NCBI GenBank assembly: GCA_965203795.1
Contig: OZ241915.1
Span: 124,001-188,000, forward strand
Direction: 5' to 3'
Length of the DNA stretch: 64,000 nucleotides
Origin: CBDBBY01 sp965203795
GTDB lineage: Bacteria > Pseudomonadota > Alphaproteobacteria > Rhodobacterales > Rhodobacteraceae
Made by a program: the position numbers and the translations under genes. This document shows positions 35,034 through 43,234 of the stretch, piece after piece. Under the pieces are notes generated by a model, which was given only the letters and a program-made list of their open reading frames with translations, was not told the origin of the DNA and did not search any database. How positions within the stretch are numbered: the first letter of the stretch is position 1; each line of letters begins with the position of its first letter.

Positions 35034-35936
35034 TCAGTCTTCCTTGATTTCGTATCCGGCGGATTCAAGAGCCGAAACGAGCGTCCGGTGCCCTATCCTC
35101 GCGTATTCGAGCGGCGGCGCCTTGGCAGGGTCCTGCTCGGCTTCCACCACGAACCATCCCTCGTATCCTTTGTCCGCAAGCCGCTTGACTGTTTCGCCGA
35201 AGTCCAGCGAACCATCGCCCGGCACTGTGAACGCGCCCTTCAGGACCGCGTCGAGGAAGCTTTCGCGGCTCCGGTCGAGTCCGTCCACCACGTCCATGCG
35301 GACATCCTTGGCGTGCATGTGGCTGAACCGGTCCGAATGCTTTTCGATCACGTCGAAAACGTCGACGCCGGCGAACGCCAGATGGCCGGTGTCGAACAGG
35401 AGGGGAACCGCTTCGCCCGTGTGCTTCATCAACATGTCGAGGTCGCGTCCGGATTCGATAGCCGTTCCCATGTGATGGTGGAAGCTGATGGGCATGCCTT
35501 GTTCCGCGCACCATTCGGCGAACGCCGTCAAGCGCCTGCCGTAGTCGCGCATCTGGTCGTCGTCGAGCACCCTCCGCCGCTTGAGCGGCACGTCCCTCTT
35601 GTTCTGAATGGTGCCGGCTGTCTCGCCGTAGACCAGGCAGGGCGCATCAAGATCCCTGAACAGGGTTAGCTGCCCGATCGCCTGGTCCTTTTCCGCTTCC
35701 AGGTCGTTGTCCAGGACTGTGCCCGAGTACCAGCCCCCGCACAGCGCAAGCGAATGCGCCTTCAGGATCGGGCCCAGCTCCGCCGAGGTGGACGGAAACT
35801 TGCCGCCGGTTTCTATTCCGGAGAATCCGGCCCGCCGGGCGTCCGAGAGGCAAACCTCCAGCGGCGTGTCGCCGCCCAGCTCCGGCAGGTCGTCGTTGCT
35901 CCAAGCAATGGGAGCGATGCCAAGCCTTGCTTTCAC
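35034..35936 (-). CDS. iolE: Myo-inosose-2 dehydratase
   Basis: 300 residues from a GTG start. TIM-barrel of the xylose isomerase-like superfamily: 'LGIAPIAWSNDDLPELGGD', 'GFSGIETGGKFP', metal ligands in 'ISFHHHMGTAIES' and 'LLFDTGHLAFAG', and a final 'GWFVVEAEQDP'. It dehydrates scyllo-inosose to the trihydroxycyclohexane-dione used by IolD. Gap to iolD is 3 bp. Confidence 0.9.
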   Translation of the reverse strand: MKARLGIAPIAWSNDDLPELGGDTPLEVCLSDARRAGFSGIETGGKFPSTSAELGPILKAHSLALCGGWYSGTVLDNDLEAEKDQAIGQLTLFRDLDAPCLVYGETAGTIQNKRDVPLKRRRVLDDDQMRDYGRRLTAFAEWCAEQGMPISFHHHMGTAIESGRDLDMLMKHTGEAVPLLFDTGHLAFAGVDVFDVIEKHSDRFSHMHAKDVRMDVVDGLDRSRESFLDAVLKGAFTVPGDGSLDFGETVKRLADKGYEGWFVVEAEQDPAKAPPLEYARIGHRTLVSALESAGYEIKED

Positions 35937-35939
35937 GGT

Positions 35940-37790
35940 CTACACTCCCACCCGCTGCTTCGTCCTGATGTCCTCGTGCGCGGCCCGCGCGGCGCGAACC
36001 TCTTCGCGCGCGCTGACCTCGGGAACGCCGAGGTCCCAGGCGGCGTCGCCGGGCACCCAGGCATTTCCGTCGGTCGCAATGGAGATGACGGCGGTCCGGT
36101 CCGCGGATTGCGCCCAGGCGAACGCGTCCTCGAGATCGGCAAGGCTTTCGACATGCCTTGCAAGCGCACCCATGGACTCCGCATGCTTCGCGAAATCGAC
36201 GCTGAACGGCTCCTTCACCCGGCAGTCCTTGATGAAGTTGTTGTAGGAGCGGCCGCCCTTGAAATTCTGGAGCCGGGCAATGATGGCGAAGCCGCCGTTG
36301 TCGCAGACCACGACGATCATCTTGTGGCCGGTAAGCACCGAGGAATAGATGTCGGAATTCATCATCAGGTAGGAGCCGTCGCCTACCATGACGATCGGAG
36401 TCCCGCCGTCGTCCATCGCCATAGCGGTGCCCCATCCTCCCGCGATCTCGTACCCCATGCAGGAATACCCGAATTCGCAGTCGTAGGTGTGCGCCGCCTT
36501 GACGCGCCAGCCCTTCATGGTTTCGCCGGGAAGGCCGCCTGCCGCCGTGACCATCCGGTCCCGGTCACCCGCAAGCCTGTTTATAATGCCGACCACTTGG
36601 GCGTAGGTCGGCACGGGCGCGTTCGTCGGCTTCTGGTGCTGGTCGATGAGCGCGTTCCATTTGCCCATCTCGTCGCGCGCTTTGGCCCGCCAGCCAGCCT
36701 CCGTTTCCCAGCCGCCGAGCGCAGCGTCGATCTCCGTCAGCGATTCGAGCGCGTCGCCGACCACCGGCAGTGCGCGGTGCTTGTGCGCGTCCCACCGGCA
36801 TGTGTTGATGGCGATGAAGTCCGCATCCCGCGCGAACGCCGTCCACGACCCGGTCGTGAAATCCTGAAGCCGGGTGCCGACGGCCAGCACGACATCCGCT
36901 TCGGCCGCGACAGCATTCGCGGACGCTGACCCGACGACTCCGATCGGCCCGACATGCATCGGATGGCCGTGGGTAACGGTTCCCTTGCCAGCGATCGTTT
37001 CCGCGAGCGGAACGCCTCTGGATCCGGAGAATGCTGCCAGCGCTTCCTCTGCAAGCGAGTATTTCGCACCGCCGCCGACGATGATGAGCGGGCGCTTCGC
37101 CTGCTTGAGCCGCTCGACAGCGGCCTTGACGTTGGCGCTGTCGGCGCGCGGACGGGGAACCGAATGGATCGCGGTGCGGAAGAACTCCTCCGGGTAGTCG
37201 AATGCTATCTCCTGCGTGTCTTGGCAGAGCCCGATGAATGCCGGTCCGCACTCGCCGGGATCGAGCATCGTTGCCACAGCTTGGGGGAGGGAGGAGATGA
37301 TCTGCTCCGGGTGGGTTATCCGGTCCCAGTAGCGCGATACCGGCCTGAACGCGTCGTTGACCGACGTGGACGGAGCTCCGAAGTTCTCGACCTGCTGGAG
37401 CACCGGATCCGGACGCCGGTTCGCGAAGACGTCGCCGGAGAGAATCAGCAGGGGGAGGCGGTTCGAGTGCGCGACCGCTGCGGCGGTCACCATGTTGGAG
37501 GCGCCCGGCCCGATCGAGCTTGTAGCGACCATGATCTGGCGTCGGCGTTTCACCTTCGCGTACGCGATGCCCGCCAGCGCCATGGACTGCTCGTTCTGCC
37601 CCCGCCAGACCGGCAGGATGTCTCGGACCTCGTCCAAGGCCTCCGCGAGGCAGGTGACGTTCCCGTGCCCGAAAATGCCGAACACGCCTGCGAACAGCGG
37701 CACGTCCTTACCGTCCACGATTGTCCTCTGGCTGCAAAGATACCGCGCCAGCGCTTGCGCCATCGTAAGGCGCACGGTTCCGCCGCCCAT
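35940..37790 (-). CDS. iolD: 3D-(3,5/4)-trihydroxycyclohexane-1,2-dione acylhydrolase
   Basis: 616 residues. Thiamine diphosphate enzyme: activating Glu in 'WRGQNEQSMALAGIAYAK', diphosphate/Mg motif 'MVGDGSYLMMNSDIYSS', and a central domain 'RPLIIVGGGAKYS'. It opens the inositol ring to 5-deoxy-glucuronic acid. First gene of the inositol set, with GGAAGGGGAG upstream of its ATG. iolB, iolC and iolA are not in this window, so the pathway is completed elsewhere. Confidence 0.93.
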   Translation of the reverse strand: MGGGTVRLTMAQALARYLCSQRTIVDGKDVPLFAGVFGIFGHGNVTCLAEALDEVRDILPVWRGQNEQSMALAGIAYAKVKRRRQIMVATSSIGPGASNMVTAAAVAHSNRLPLLILSGDVFANRRPDPVLQQVENFGAPSTSVNDAFRPVSRYWDRITHPEQIISSLPQAVATMLDPGECGPAFIGLCQDTQEIAFDYPEEFFRTAIHSVPRPRADSANVKAAVERLKQAKRPLIIVGGGAKYSLAEEALAAFSGSRGVPLAETIAGKGTVTHGHPMHVGPIGVVGSASANAVAAEADVVLAVGTRLQDFTTGSWTAFARDADFIAINTCRWDAHKHRALPVVGDALESLTEIDAALGGWETEAGWRAKARDEMGKWNALIDQHQKPTNAPVPTYAQVVGIINRLAGDRDRMVTAAGGLPGETMKGWRVKAAHTYDCEFGYSCMGYEIAGGWGTAMAMDDGGTPIVMVGDGSYLMMNSDIYSSVLTGHKMIVVVCDNGGFAIIARLQNFKGGRSYNNFIKDCRVKEPFSVDFAKHAESMGALARHVESLADLEDAFAWAQSADRTAVISIATDGNAWVPGDAAWDLGVPEVSAREEVRAARAAHEDIRTKQRVGV

Positions 37791-38731
37791 GACCGGCTCC
37801 CCTTCCGTTTCGTGATGCAGGGGTGTTCATAATATCGGCCCGCGAAATCCTCAACGGCATGTTCGGATATGCCCAACGGCTTCGTGTGTCCGGCGTGCTT
37901 GATGAAGCGGGTTGACAGTTGCCGTCGGTTTGCGTGGAGATGCCCGGCGAGATTTGCGGAGCATTTTGCGCGAGACATCTCCTTCCTCGGCTTCCGCTCC
38001 CCGGCGTCGGGATCACGGCTGCAGGCGGCCTCCGCTGTGGACCCCGGCCGAGGTCGGCAGTGGGAGAGATTTAGCATGGTCGAGATACCGAAGAGCCCGA
38101 CTTGGAAACGCCGCACCGGAAAACGAAACGGACCACCACCGCCCGCGACCGGAATCCCCTCTCGGCTGCGGTCGGAAACGCCGGTGGAAACTGCCAAACC
38201 AACCGAATATCCTGCCCACCGATTCGAACAGGAGAAAAGCTTCGACAGTCCAGAACGTAGTGAACCAAGTCAGGCAGGTCGTATGTGTGCATCGGGTTCG
38301 TCGCTTGAATGCAGTGTCCCGGCTCCATCGTACGATTCCGATGATTGATTGGCTGATGGCAGAGGCGCTGGTTGCTTGATACTGTAACGCTACGAGTGGA
38401 CAGCCGGATCGAGAAGGGTGAACATATCGGAAGCTAGCTCAGCGAAGGTGTCACATTAGTCGGCGTGGTAGTGGTTTTGTGCTCGCGAAGCGGTGCAGGT
38501 GTTGGCTGCGGTAGTAGCCAACACCTGCACCGATTGCGAGAGGATGTGCAGGCGGTTCCTGGTGATGTAGGGGTGTTGCAGGCACCGGTGAGAGACGCCC
38601 GCGAATGCGGGCTAGGGCACCGAAGGATATCGAGGCACTGAAGGAAGATCAGACGCGGTTTCATCCGCTCGTGGAACGCAGTGATGGTCGGGCATGCTAC
38701 CGTACGCCAGCTTCGAAAGGTTCCAGCGACA
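37791..38731. other. Long gene-free region ahead of the PRTase/NADAR pair
   Basis: No convincing gene in 940 bp. Composition drops from GC-rich to AT-richer towards the right. The right third holds a large hairpin (38482-38540) and the leader of the PRTase-like gene. Low-quality open frames (37869-38348 plus, 38071-38328 minus) carry no recognisable motif; this may be a degraded insertion. Confidence 0.45.
38482..38540. repeat. Large near-perfect hairpin upstream of the PRTase-like gene
   Basis: Perfect 17-bp arms CGGTGCAGGTGTTGGCT (38491-38507) and AGCCAACACCTGCACCG (38516-38532) around an 8-nt loop, extended after a small gap by CTCGC / GCGAG (38482-38486, 38536-38540). No T-tract on either side. 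It could be a structured RNA, a protein target site or a remnant of a small mobile element. Confidence 0.75.
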
Positions 38732-39682
38732 ATGACAGAACGTGAATATCTGCTAACTTCCATCGCCAGCACCATTAAGGACTACCGGCATGGCGAAATT
38801 GACGCACCTACAGCGAACCATGTCGGAGAGTGGATTGACCAATTCGATAGCGATGTACGAATTCCAATGCTACATGAACTGGACCACGTGTTCAAGCAGA
38901 CGTACGTATCACAGCTCGCAATGCGCAAATTTCTTACTAAAGTAGCGGACCGACTTCCGTGTGAATTTTGGCAATCAGTAAATATTCTCAATATTCAGAA
39001 AAGCGGAAAGAGTCAATCCGAAATTACAAAATTATTCAGCGAAATTTTAAAGGAAAAATATGGGAATGATATAGAATTTGGCAGAGCGATGGATGGTAAT
39101 TTGATCTACTTTGATGACGCCGTTTTTACCGGTGATCGTGTTATTAGCGATATTGCAAATATAATTCATGAAATTCCAAAAAAAATACAAATATATATCA
39201 TTACAATCGCGATCCACAGCTCTGCCAAGCATAGAATTAAAAAAGGATTTACTGATGTTCATGTGTGGTCTGGGTGGGAATTTGAGAATCGCCTAACTTG
39301 GCACGATACCCGCACAGGCAAGCTTGCACCTACTGACGTATTGCGCCCTTCCGAAATCGGAAAGCGTGACCCGAGTGAACGAACAAGCCGTTTCTTTTCC
39401 ACCGTCGAAGGCCGCGAGTTGCTTGAAAGAGAATTTAAGAGCGCTGGAAAAAGAATACGAGGATTCGCTGTACATCCAGATCCCAACCTCAAACCTCTTG
39501 GATATAGCAGATATAGAAAACCCAAATCAGGATTTGGTTCGCTGTTCGTAACCTATCGAAATTGCCCGAACAATTGTCCGCTGGCGCTTTGGTATGGCGA
39601 CCCGTCGTTCCGTGCAACTCATCCCGGCCATCCTTTCAGCCAGTGGTATCCGCTTTTTCCACGTAGAACCTACCGCGAATAG
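38732..39682 (+). CDS. Phosphoribosyltransferase-like protein (PRTase-CE type)
   Basis: 316 residues from the ATG at 38732; an earlier GTG at 38681 is in frame but adds unconserved residues. N-terminal helix 'NHVGEWIDQFD'. The PRPP-binding motif of PRTases is at 125-136, 'IYFDDAVFTGDR' (two acidic residues, then T-G). The C-terminus has the hallmark 'LALWYGDP' and 'QWYPLFPRRTY' seen in PRTase-like proteins predicted in prokaryotic conflict systems. It would bind PRPP or a related ribose-phosphate and may modify or cleave a base or nucleotide; activity is not established. The next gene (NADAR-HhH) follows after 11 bp. Codon use is AT-rich ('KKIQIYIITIAIHSSAK'), unlike nearby genes, a sign of horizontal transfer. 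Confidence 0.7.
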   Translation: MTEREYLLTSIASTIKDYRHGEIDAPTANHVGEWIDQFDSDVRIPMLHELDHVFKQTYVSQLAMRKFLTKVADRLPCEFWQSVNILNIQKSGKSQSEITKLFSEILKEKYGNDIEFGRAMDGNLIYFDDAVFTGDRVISDIANIIHEIPKKIQIYIITIAIHSSAKHRIKKGFTDVHVWSGWEFENRLTWHDTRTGKLAPTDVLRPSEIGKRDPSERTSRFFSTVEGRELLEREFKSAGKRIRGFAVHPDPNLKPLGYSRYRKPKSGFGSLFVTYRNCPNNCPLALWYGDPSFRATHPGHPFSQWYPLFPRRTYRE

Positions 39683-39693
39683 GCTATTCAAAA

Positions 39694-40659
39694 ATGACTA
39701 CGGTGCGCCACAAAAATAAGAGTTCCCCGTTTCGGAAGTACGACTGTGCCCATTCCGCTGTTTTTCTTAAAACGAAAGATAAGTTCGGCGCTCTCTCCAA
39801 CATGGCTGGCGGCTTTCCGTTGTGCGTCAACGGCGTTGACATTCGAACTTCCGAGGCTTTGTATCAGGCATGCCGGTTTCCCCATTTGCCGAAGGTCCAA
39901 GATGTGATTATTGCTGAACGTAGCCCGATGACGGCAAAGATGAGAAGCAAGCCGTATCGTCAGAATTCACGCTCTGATTGGGATGCCGTTAGAGTCAACA
40001 TTATGCGCTGGTGTCTGCGAGTGAAACTGGCGCAAAATTGGAATAGATTCCGAGGTGCCCTGCTTGAAACCGGGGATCTGCCAATTGTCGAACGTTCCCG
40101 TCGGGATGATTTTTGGGGTGCCAAGCTGGTCCACGATACGACATTGAATGGCGTCAATGCTCTGGGACGCTTGCTGATGGAATTGCGAGAGCAGATAAAG
40201 ACGGAACCGCCGGAGGTTTTTCAGCACGTCGAGCCGCTACCTATACCGAATTTTCGGCTGTGCGATAGGCCAATTGGGAAGATTTATCAATTCTTCGATG
40301 ATAACAAACGACCGATTCCAAACGTTAGTGATGAATGGCCAACAGGTGTCGAAACCAGAGCTCCTGCTAATATGGTTAGGGAGATAGCTATCCACGACTC
40401 TACAACCGTCGCCAATTCTACGCGCATTAATATCAATACAGCCTGCGCTGCTTCCTTGCAATCATTTCTAGGTATCGCACCAAAACTTGCCGAAAGAATT
40501 GAAGCGCATCGCGAATCTAACGGCCCATTTCTAACGGCGGGCAGCATTGTATCGGTGCATGGAATAGGAAGAAAAACCTATCAAAAAATTGCTGATATGA
40601 TTACAGTTGGCCGACATATTCCGAACACCCAGCCATCTCTGTTTCGGGATTTTCAATAA
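39694..40659 (+). CDS. NADAR domain protein fused to a helix-hairpin-helix DNA-binding module
   Basis: 321 residues. Residues about 15-168 are a NADAR (YbiA-like) domain: 'KFGALSNM', 'RTSEALYQACRF', 'MRWCLRVKLAQN', 'RRDDFWGAK'. Known NADAR enzymes act on N-glycosidic bonds of riboflavin intermediates or remove ADP-ribose from guanine in DNA as antidotes to DarT-type toxins. After a linker, residues 245-304 form tandem HhH of the ComEA type: 'ININTACAASLQSFLGIAPK' and 'GSIVSVHGIGRKTYQKIAD'. The HhH would bring the glycosidase to DNA. The gene directly follows the PRTase-like gene and shares its AT-rich composition. No DarT or other ADP-ribosyltransferase is adjacent, so its substrate may be made by the PRTase-like partner or by phage enzymes (inference). 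Confidence 0.75.
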   Translation: MTTVRHKNKSSPFRKYDCAHSAVFLKTKDKFGALSNMAGGFPLCVNGVDIRTSEALYQACRFPHLPKVQDVIIAERSPMTAKMRSKPYRQNSRSDWDAVRVNIMRWCLRVKLAQNWNRFRGALLETGDLPIVERSRRDDFWGAKLVHDTTLNGVNALGRLLMELREQIKTEPPEVFQHVEPLPIPNFRLCDRPIGKIYQFFDDNKRPIPNVSDEWPTGVETRAPANMVREIAIHDSTTVANSTRININTACAASLQSFLGIAPKLAERIEAHRESNGPFLTAGSIVSVHGIGRKTYQKIADMITVGRHIPNTQPSLFRDFQ

Positions 40660-41089
40660 TGTCTATAGCTTATTCAAATGAGTGATCGCTGTGTAGCACT
40701 GTTCGCTTGAATTGAATTCCCAGTTCGCCCTGCTCGGTTGTCAATAAATTTTTCTTGATCCCCTATCGGCATTCATTTTACCCGTTTCCAGGAGGAGGAA
40801 CCGGAACGTAGTGGCTGGTTTTCCAGATTTGCACAGCGAGGCGGCTTCCGGCAGTGCAAGTTGCCAAGGGCTTGCCGATTCCCCGATGTTGCGGCCTATG
40901 CTCGCGTTGATTTCGTGCGGCTGTAGCAAGATGATTGAAGGGCACGAGATTTGGCTGATCTCCACGGCCGGATGTCCGGGGCTGCGGGTTCCGTCAATCC
41001 GGTATGGAACATCCGTGCATTTGCGGATAGCGGGATAACCGAATAGGGGATCGGCCGGGTTTCGGCTGGCGGTCAACTGCGGGAACAGC
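40660..41089. other. Gene-free stretch after the NADAR gene
   Basis: The first 100 bp are AT-rich like the island; the rest returns to GC-rich sequence. No gene recognised: a 75-codon frame at 40811-41038 has a GGAGGAGG upstream but no similarity to anything I know. The composition break near 40750 probably marks the island's right edge. Confidence 0.4.
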
Positions 41090-41908
41090 ATGATCGAGAA
41101 CGGAATGAAGCGGAACTGGGCCAATGGACGGCCGGTGATCAACGCCTGGCTTGCCATCGCCAATTCCTTCTCAGCGGAAATCGTCGCCGAAAGCGGATTC
41201 GACAGCGTCACTGTCGACCTGCAGCACGGCGTCGTCGACTACCGGGACGCCGTGCTGATGTTCCAGGCCATGCGCGCCAGTGGGTGCGTTCCGGTCGCGA
41301 GGGTGCCTTGGCTGGAGCCGGGAATCGTCATGAAGATGCTCGACGCCGGCGCGTACGGAATCATCTGCCCGATGGTCAACAACCGGCGACAGGCCGAAGC
41401 CTTGGTCTCGTACATGCGCTACCCGCCGCTCGGCACGCGGAGCTTCGGACCGACCCGCGCCAATGTGTCCGCGGGGCCGAATTACGCCGCCGAGGCGAAC
41501 GGCCAAGTGGTCTGCCTCGCGATGATTGAAACCGCGGAAGCCGTCGAGAACTTGGAGGAGATCGTCTCCACGCCGGGCCTTGACGGTGTCTACATCGGCC
41601 CTTCGGACCTGTCGATCGGCGTCACGAACGGAAGGCTGCCGGCAGGATTCGACCGCGAGGAGCCCGAGATGCTGGATGCGATCAAACGGATCCTCGACAG
41701 GTCGAAGGAAGCCGGAATCCGCGCGGGGATCCACTGCGGAAAGCCCGAATACGCGGCGAAAATGATCGAGTGGGGCTTCGACCTCGTCACTCTTCTCAGC
41801 GACGCCCGCCTGCTGGCGGCCGCGGCTTCCTCCAGCGTGGGCGCATTGCGGAGCTTGATCGGCGATTCTTCGGACCGGCGCGGGGACGCTTCCTCGGGCG
41901 GATACTGA
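41090..41908 (+). CDS. HpcH/HpaI family aldolase
   Basis: 272 residues. Class II (metal-dependent) pyruvate aldolase fold: 'NAWLAIANSFSAEIVAESGF', 'VTVDLQHGVVDYRD', 'PVARVPWLEPGIVMKMLDAG' (catalytic Arg), 'LAMIETAEAVENLEEI' (metal Glu) and 'GVYIGPSDLSIGV' (metal Asp). Such enzymes split 2-keto-3-deoxy sugar acids or 4-hydroxy-2-ketoheptanedioate to pyruvate and an aldehyde. It could process the product of a sugar-acid dehydratase like that at 29054-30166. Ends in a Ser/Asp/Gly-rich tail. Confidence 0.88.
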   Translation: MIENGMKRNWANGRPVINAWLAIANSFSAEIVAESGFDSVTVDLQHGVVDYRDAVLMFQAMRASGCVPVARVPWLEPGIVMKMLDAGAYGIICPMVNNRRQAEALVSYMRYPPLGTRSFGPTRANVSAGPNYAAEANGQVVCLAMIETAEAVENLEEIVSTPGLDGVYIGPSDLSIGVTNGRLPAGFDREEPEMLDAIKRILDRSKEAGIRAGIHCGKPEYAAKMIEWGFDLVTLLSDARLLAAAASSSVGALRSLIGDSSDRRGDASSGGY

Positions 41909-41931
41909 ATCGCGGGGCAGCGGCGACGGGC

Positions 41932-42405
41932 GTGCGGACCGCGGCCCTGGCCGGAAACTCCGCCGCCGCGCGCCAGCCGGACGACGCCCGGACCGAGCTG
42001 ATTCACGCGAGCGCGGTCGAGATTGGCGGCAGGGCCGCAATGATCGTGGGGCCCTCCGGCTCAGGGAAGTCCGGCTTGGCGCTTGAGCTGATGTCGAGAG
42101 GCGCCCGGCTTGTATCGGACGATTCCACGCTGGCTGTCCGGCGGAAGGATCGCGTCGAGCTGAGCGCTCCGGATTCGGTCAGAGGCAGAATCGAGGCCAG
42201 GAGCGTGGGGATACTGCGTGCGGACGCGTCGCTGTCCGCGGATCTGGCGGTTGTTGTCGACATGGGAAGCCGCGAGCCGGAGCGGCTCCCGCCGCGCCGC
42301 AACATGCGGGTTCTTGGGTTGGAGGTCGACCTCGTGCGGGGCGCGGAAGCGCCGAATTTGGCGGCCGCCGTCCTCCAGTATCTAAGGTCGGGCAGGGAGG
42401 CCTGA
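41932..42405 (+). CDS. hprK: Short HPr kinase/phosphorylase
   Basis: 157 residues from a GTG at 41932; longer in-frame starts would run back into the aldolase gene. Contains only the kinase domain, as usual in alphaproteobacteria: 'LIHASAVEIGGRAAMIV', Walker A GPSGSGKS at 40-47, 'RLVSDDS' and the HprK signature-like 'LGLEVDLV' near the end. It phosphorylates a serine of HPr using ATP and may reverse it. Followed by the EIIA-like and HPr genes, the standard alphaproteobacterial PTS regulatory set without sugar transport components. No ChvG/ChvI pair sits upstream here, unlike in many rhizobia. Confidence 0.85.
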   Translation: MRTAALAGNSAAARQPDDARTELIHASAVEIGGRAAMIVGPSGSGKSGLALELMSRGARLVSDDSTLAVRRKDRVELSAPDSVRGRIEARSVGILRADASLSADLAVVVDMGSREPERLPPRRNMRVLGLEVDLVRGAEAPNLAAAVLQYLRSGREA

Positions 42406-42512
42406 ATGCGAACGCCCGAGGCATGCCGCCGCGGGCGGAATCGCCTTGTGAATTCCGGCGGCCGCGTGTCTATTGTGCGATGCGCGCTGTTGCGACGCAC
42501 GCCGGGCGCGAA

Positions 42513-42920
42513 ATGCCAGGGGATCGCGGATTGATTGGCATCGTAATTGTGGCCAACGGCAATCTGGCGCGTGAGCTGCTGGCGGTCGTCGAGCAGATTT
42601 GCGGGGAGAGGAACGGCGTTGCCGCTGTTTGCATTGAGGTTGACCATGACCGCGAGGCAAAGAAGCGGGAAATTTGCGATGCCGCAGCACGGGTCGACAA
42701 TGGCGACGGCGTGATAGTCGTCACCGATGCGATCGGAAGCTCGCCGGCAAACCTGTCCGTCGGGGCCTGCATGCCGCAGAACCACGAAATCCTTTGCGGA
42801 GCGAACATGCCCATGCTCATCAAGCTGATGCAGTCGAGGGATCGCGGCTTGAAAGAGGCGTCCGACCTCGCGATCGAATGGGGTCAGAAGCACATTCTGA
42901 AGGCGCAGGCGGGCGCTTAG
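42513..42920 (+). CDS. Mannose-type PTS EIIA-like protein lacking the phosphorylated histidine
   Basis: 135 residues from the ATG at 42513, next to the conserved N-terminus; an ATG at 42480 would add 11 residues. Fold is EIIA-Man: 'LIGIVIVANGNLARELLAVV', 'GVIVVTDAIGSSPANLS' and 'MPMLIKLMQSRD'. In functional EIIA-Man the first strand ends in a histidine (consensus V-T/A-H-G-x-L-A) that takes phosphate from HPr. Here that position is Asn15 (codon AAC), so the protein probably cannot be phosphorylated there. It would then be a constant-state regulator or a decaying gene. It lies between hprK and the HPr gene; gap to HPr is 4 bp. Confidence 0.82.
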   Translation: MPGDRGLIGIVIVANGNLARELLAVVEQICGERNGVAAVCIEVDHDREAKKREICDAAARVDNGDGVIVVTDAIGSSPANLSVGACMPQNHEILCGANMPMLIKLMQSRDRGLKEASDLAIEWGQKHILKAQAGA

Positions 42921-42924
42921 CGGA

Positions 42925-43197
42925 ATGGCGGTCACGAGGCGCATGACGATCCGGAACGAGAAGGGTCTGCACGCCCGCGCGTCCGCGAAGTTCGTGGAAG
43001 TGGTCGAGACCTTCAGCTCGGATGTCGAGGTTCTCAAGGACGGCGCGTCCGCTCTGGGCAATTCGATCATGGGGCTTCTGATGCTGGCCGCGTCCAAGGG
43101 CGCGACAATCGAAGTCAGAATCGAGGGTGGGGATGCCGAAGAGCTGGCGAACGCACTCGAAGAGCTGGTCGAAAACCGTTTCGGCGAGAAATTCTGA
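42925..43197 (+). CDS. ptsH: Phosphocarrier protein HPr (NPr type)
   Basis: 90 residues. His16 in 'KGLHARASAKFVE' is the site phosphorylated by Enzyme I, and Ser47 in 'LGNSIMGLLMLAASKG' is the HprK target. Both are intact. In alphaproteobacteria this protein relays a phosphate-based metabolic signal rather than driving sugar import. Its usual receiver EIIA-Man, encoded just upstream, lacks its phosphosite in this genome. Confidence 0.95.
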   Translation: MAVTRRMTIRNEKGLHARASAKFVEVVETFSSDVEVLKDGASALGNSIMGLLMLAASKGATIEVRIEGGDAEELANALEELVENRFGEKF

Positions 43198-43234
43198 AGC
43201 CGCGCAAGGCCTCTTCAAATTGAGCGACAACGAG

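Noticed and set aside
38491..38532. The 17-bp hairpin as an integron attC site.
   Set aside because: attC sites are imperfect with extrahelical bases and end in RYYYAAC / GTTRRRY boxes; this stem is perfect, the boxes do not fit, and there is no integrase or cassette array.
40741..41211. Minus-strand frame overlapping the start of the HpcH aldolase.
   Set aside because: No similarity, overlaps a solid gene, and has no good start signal.
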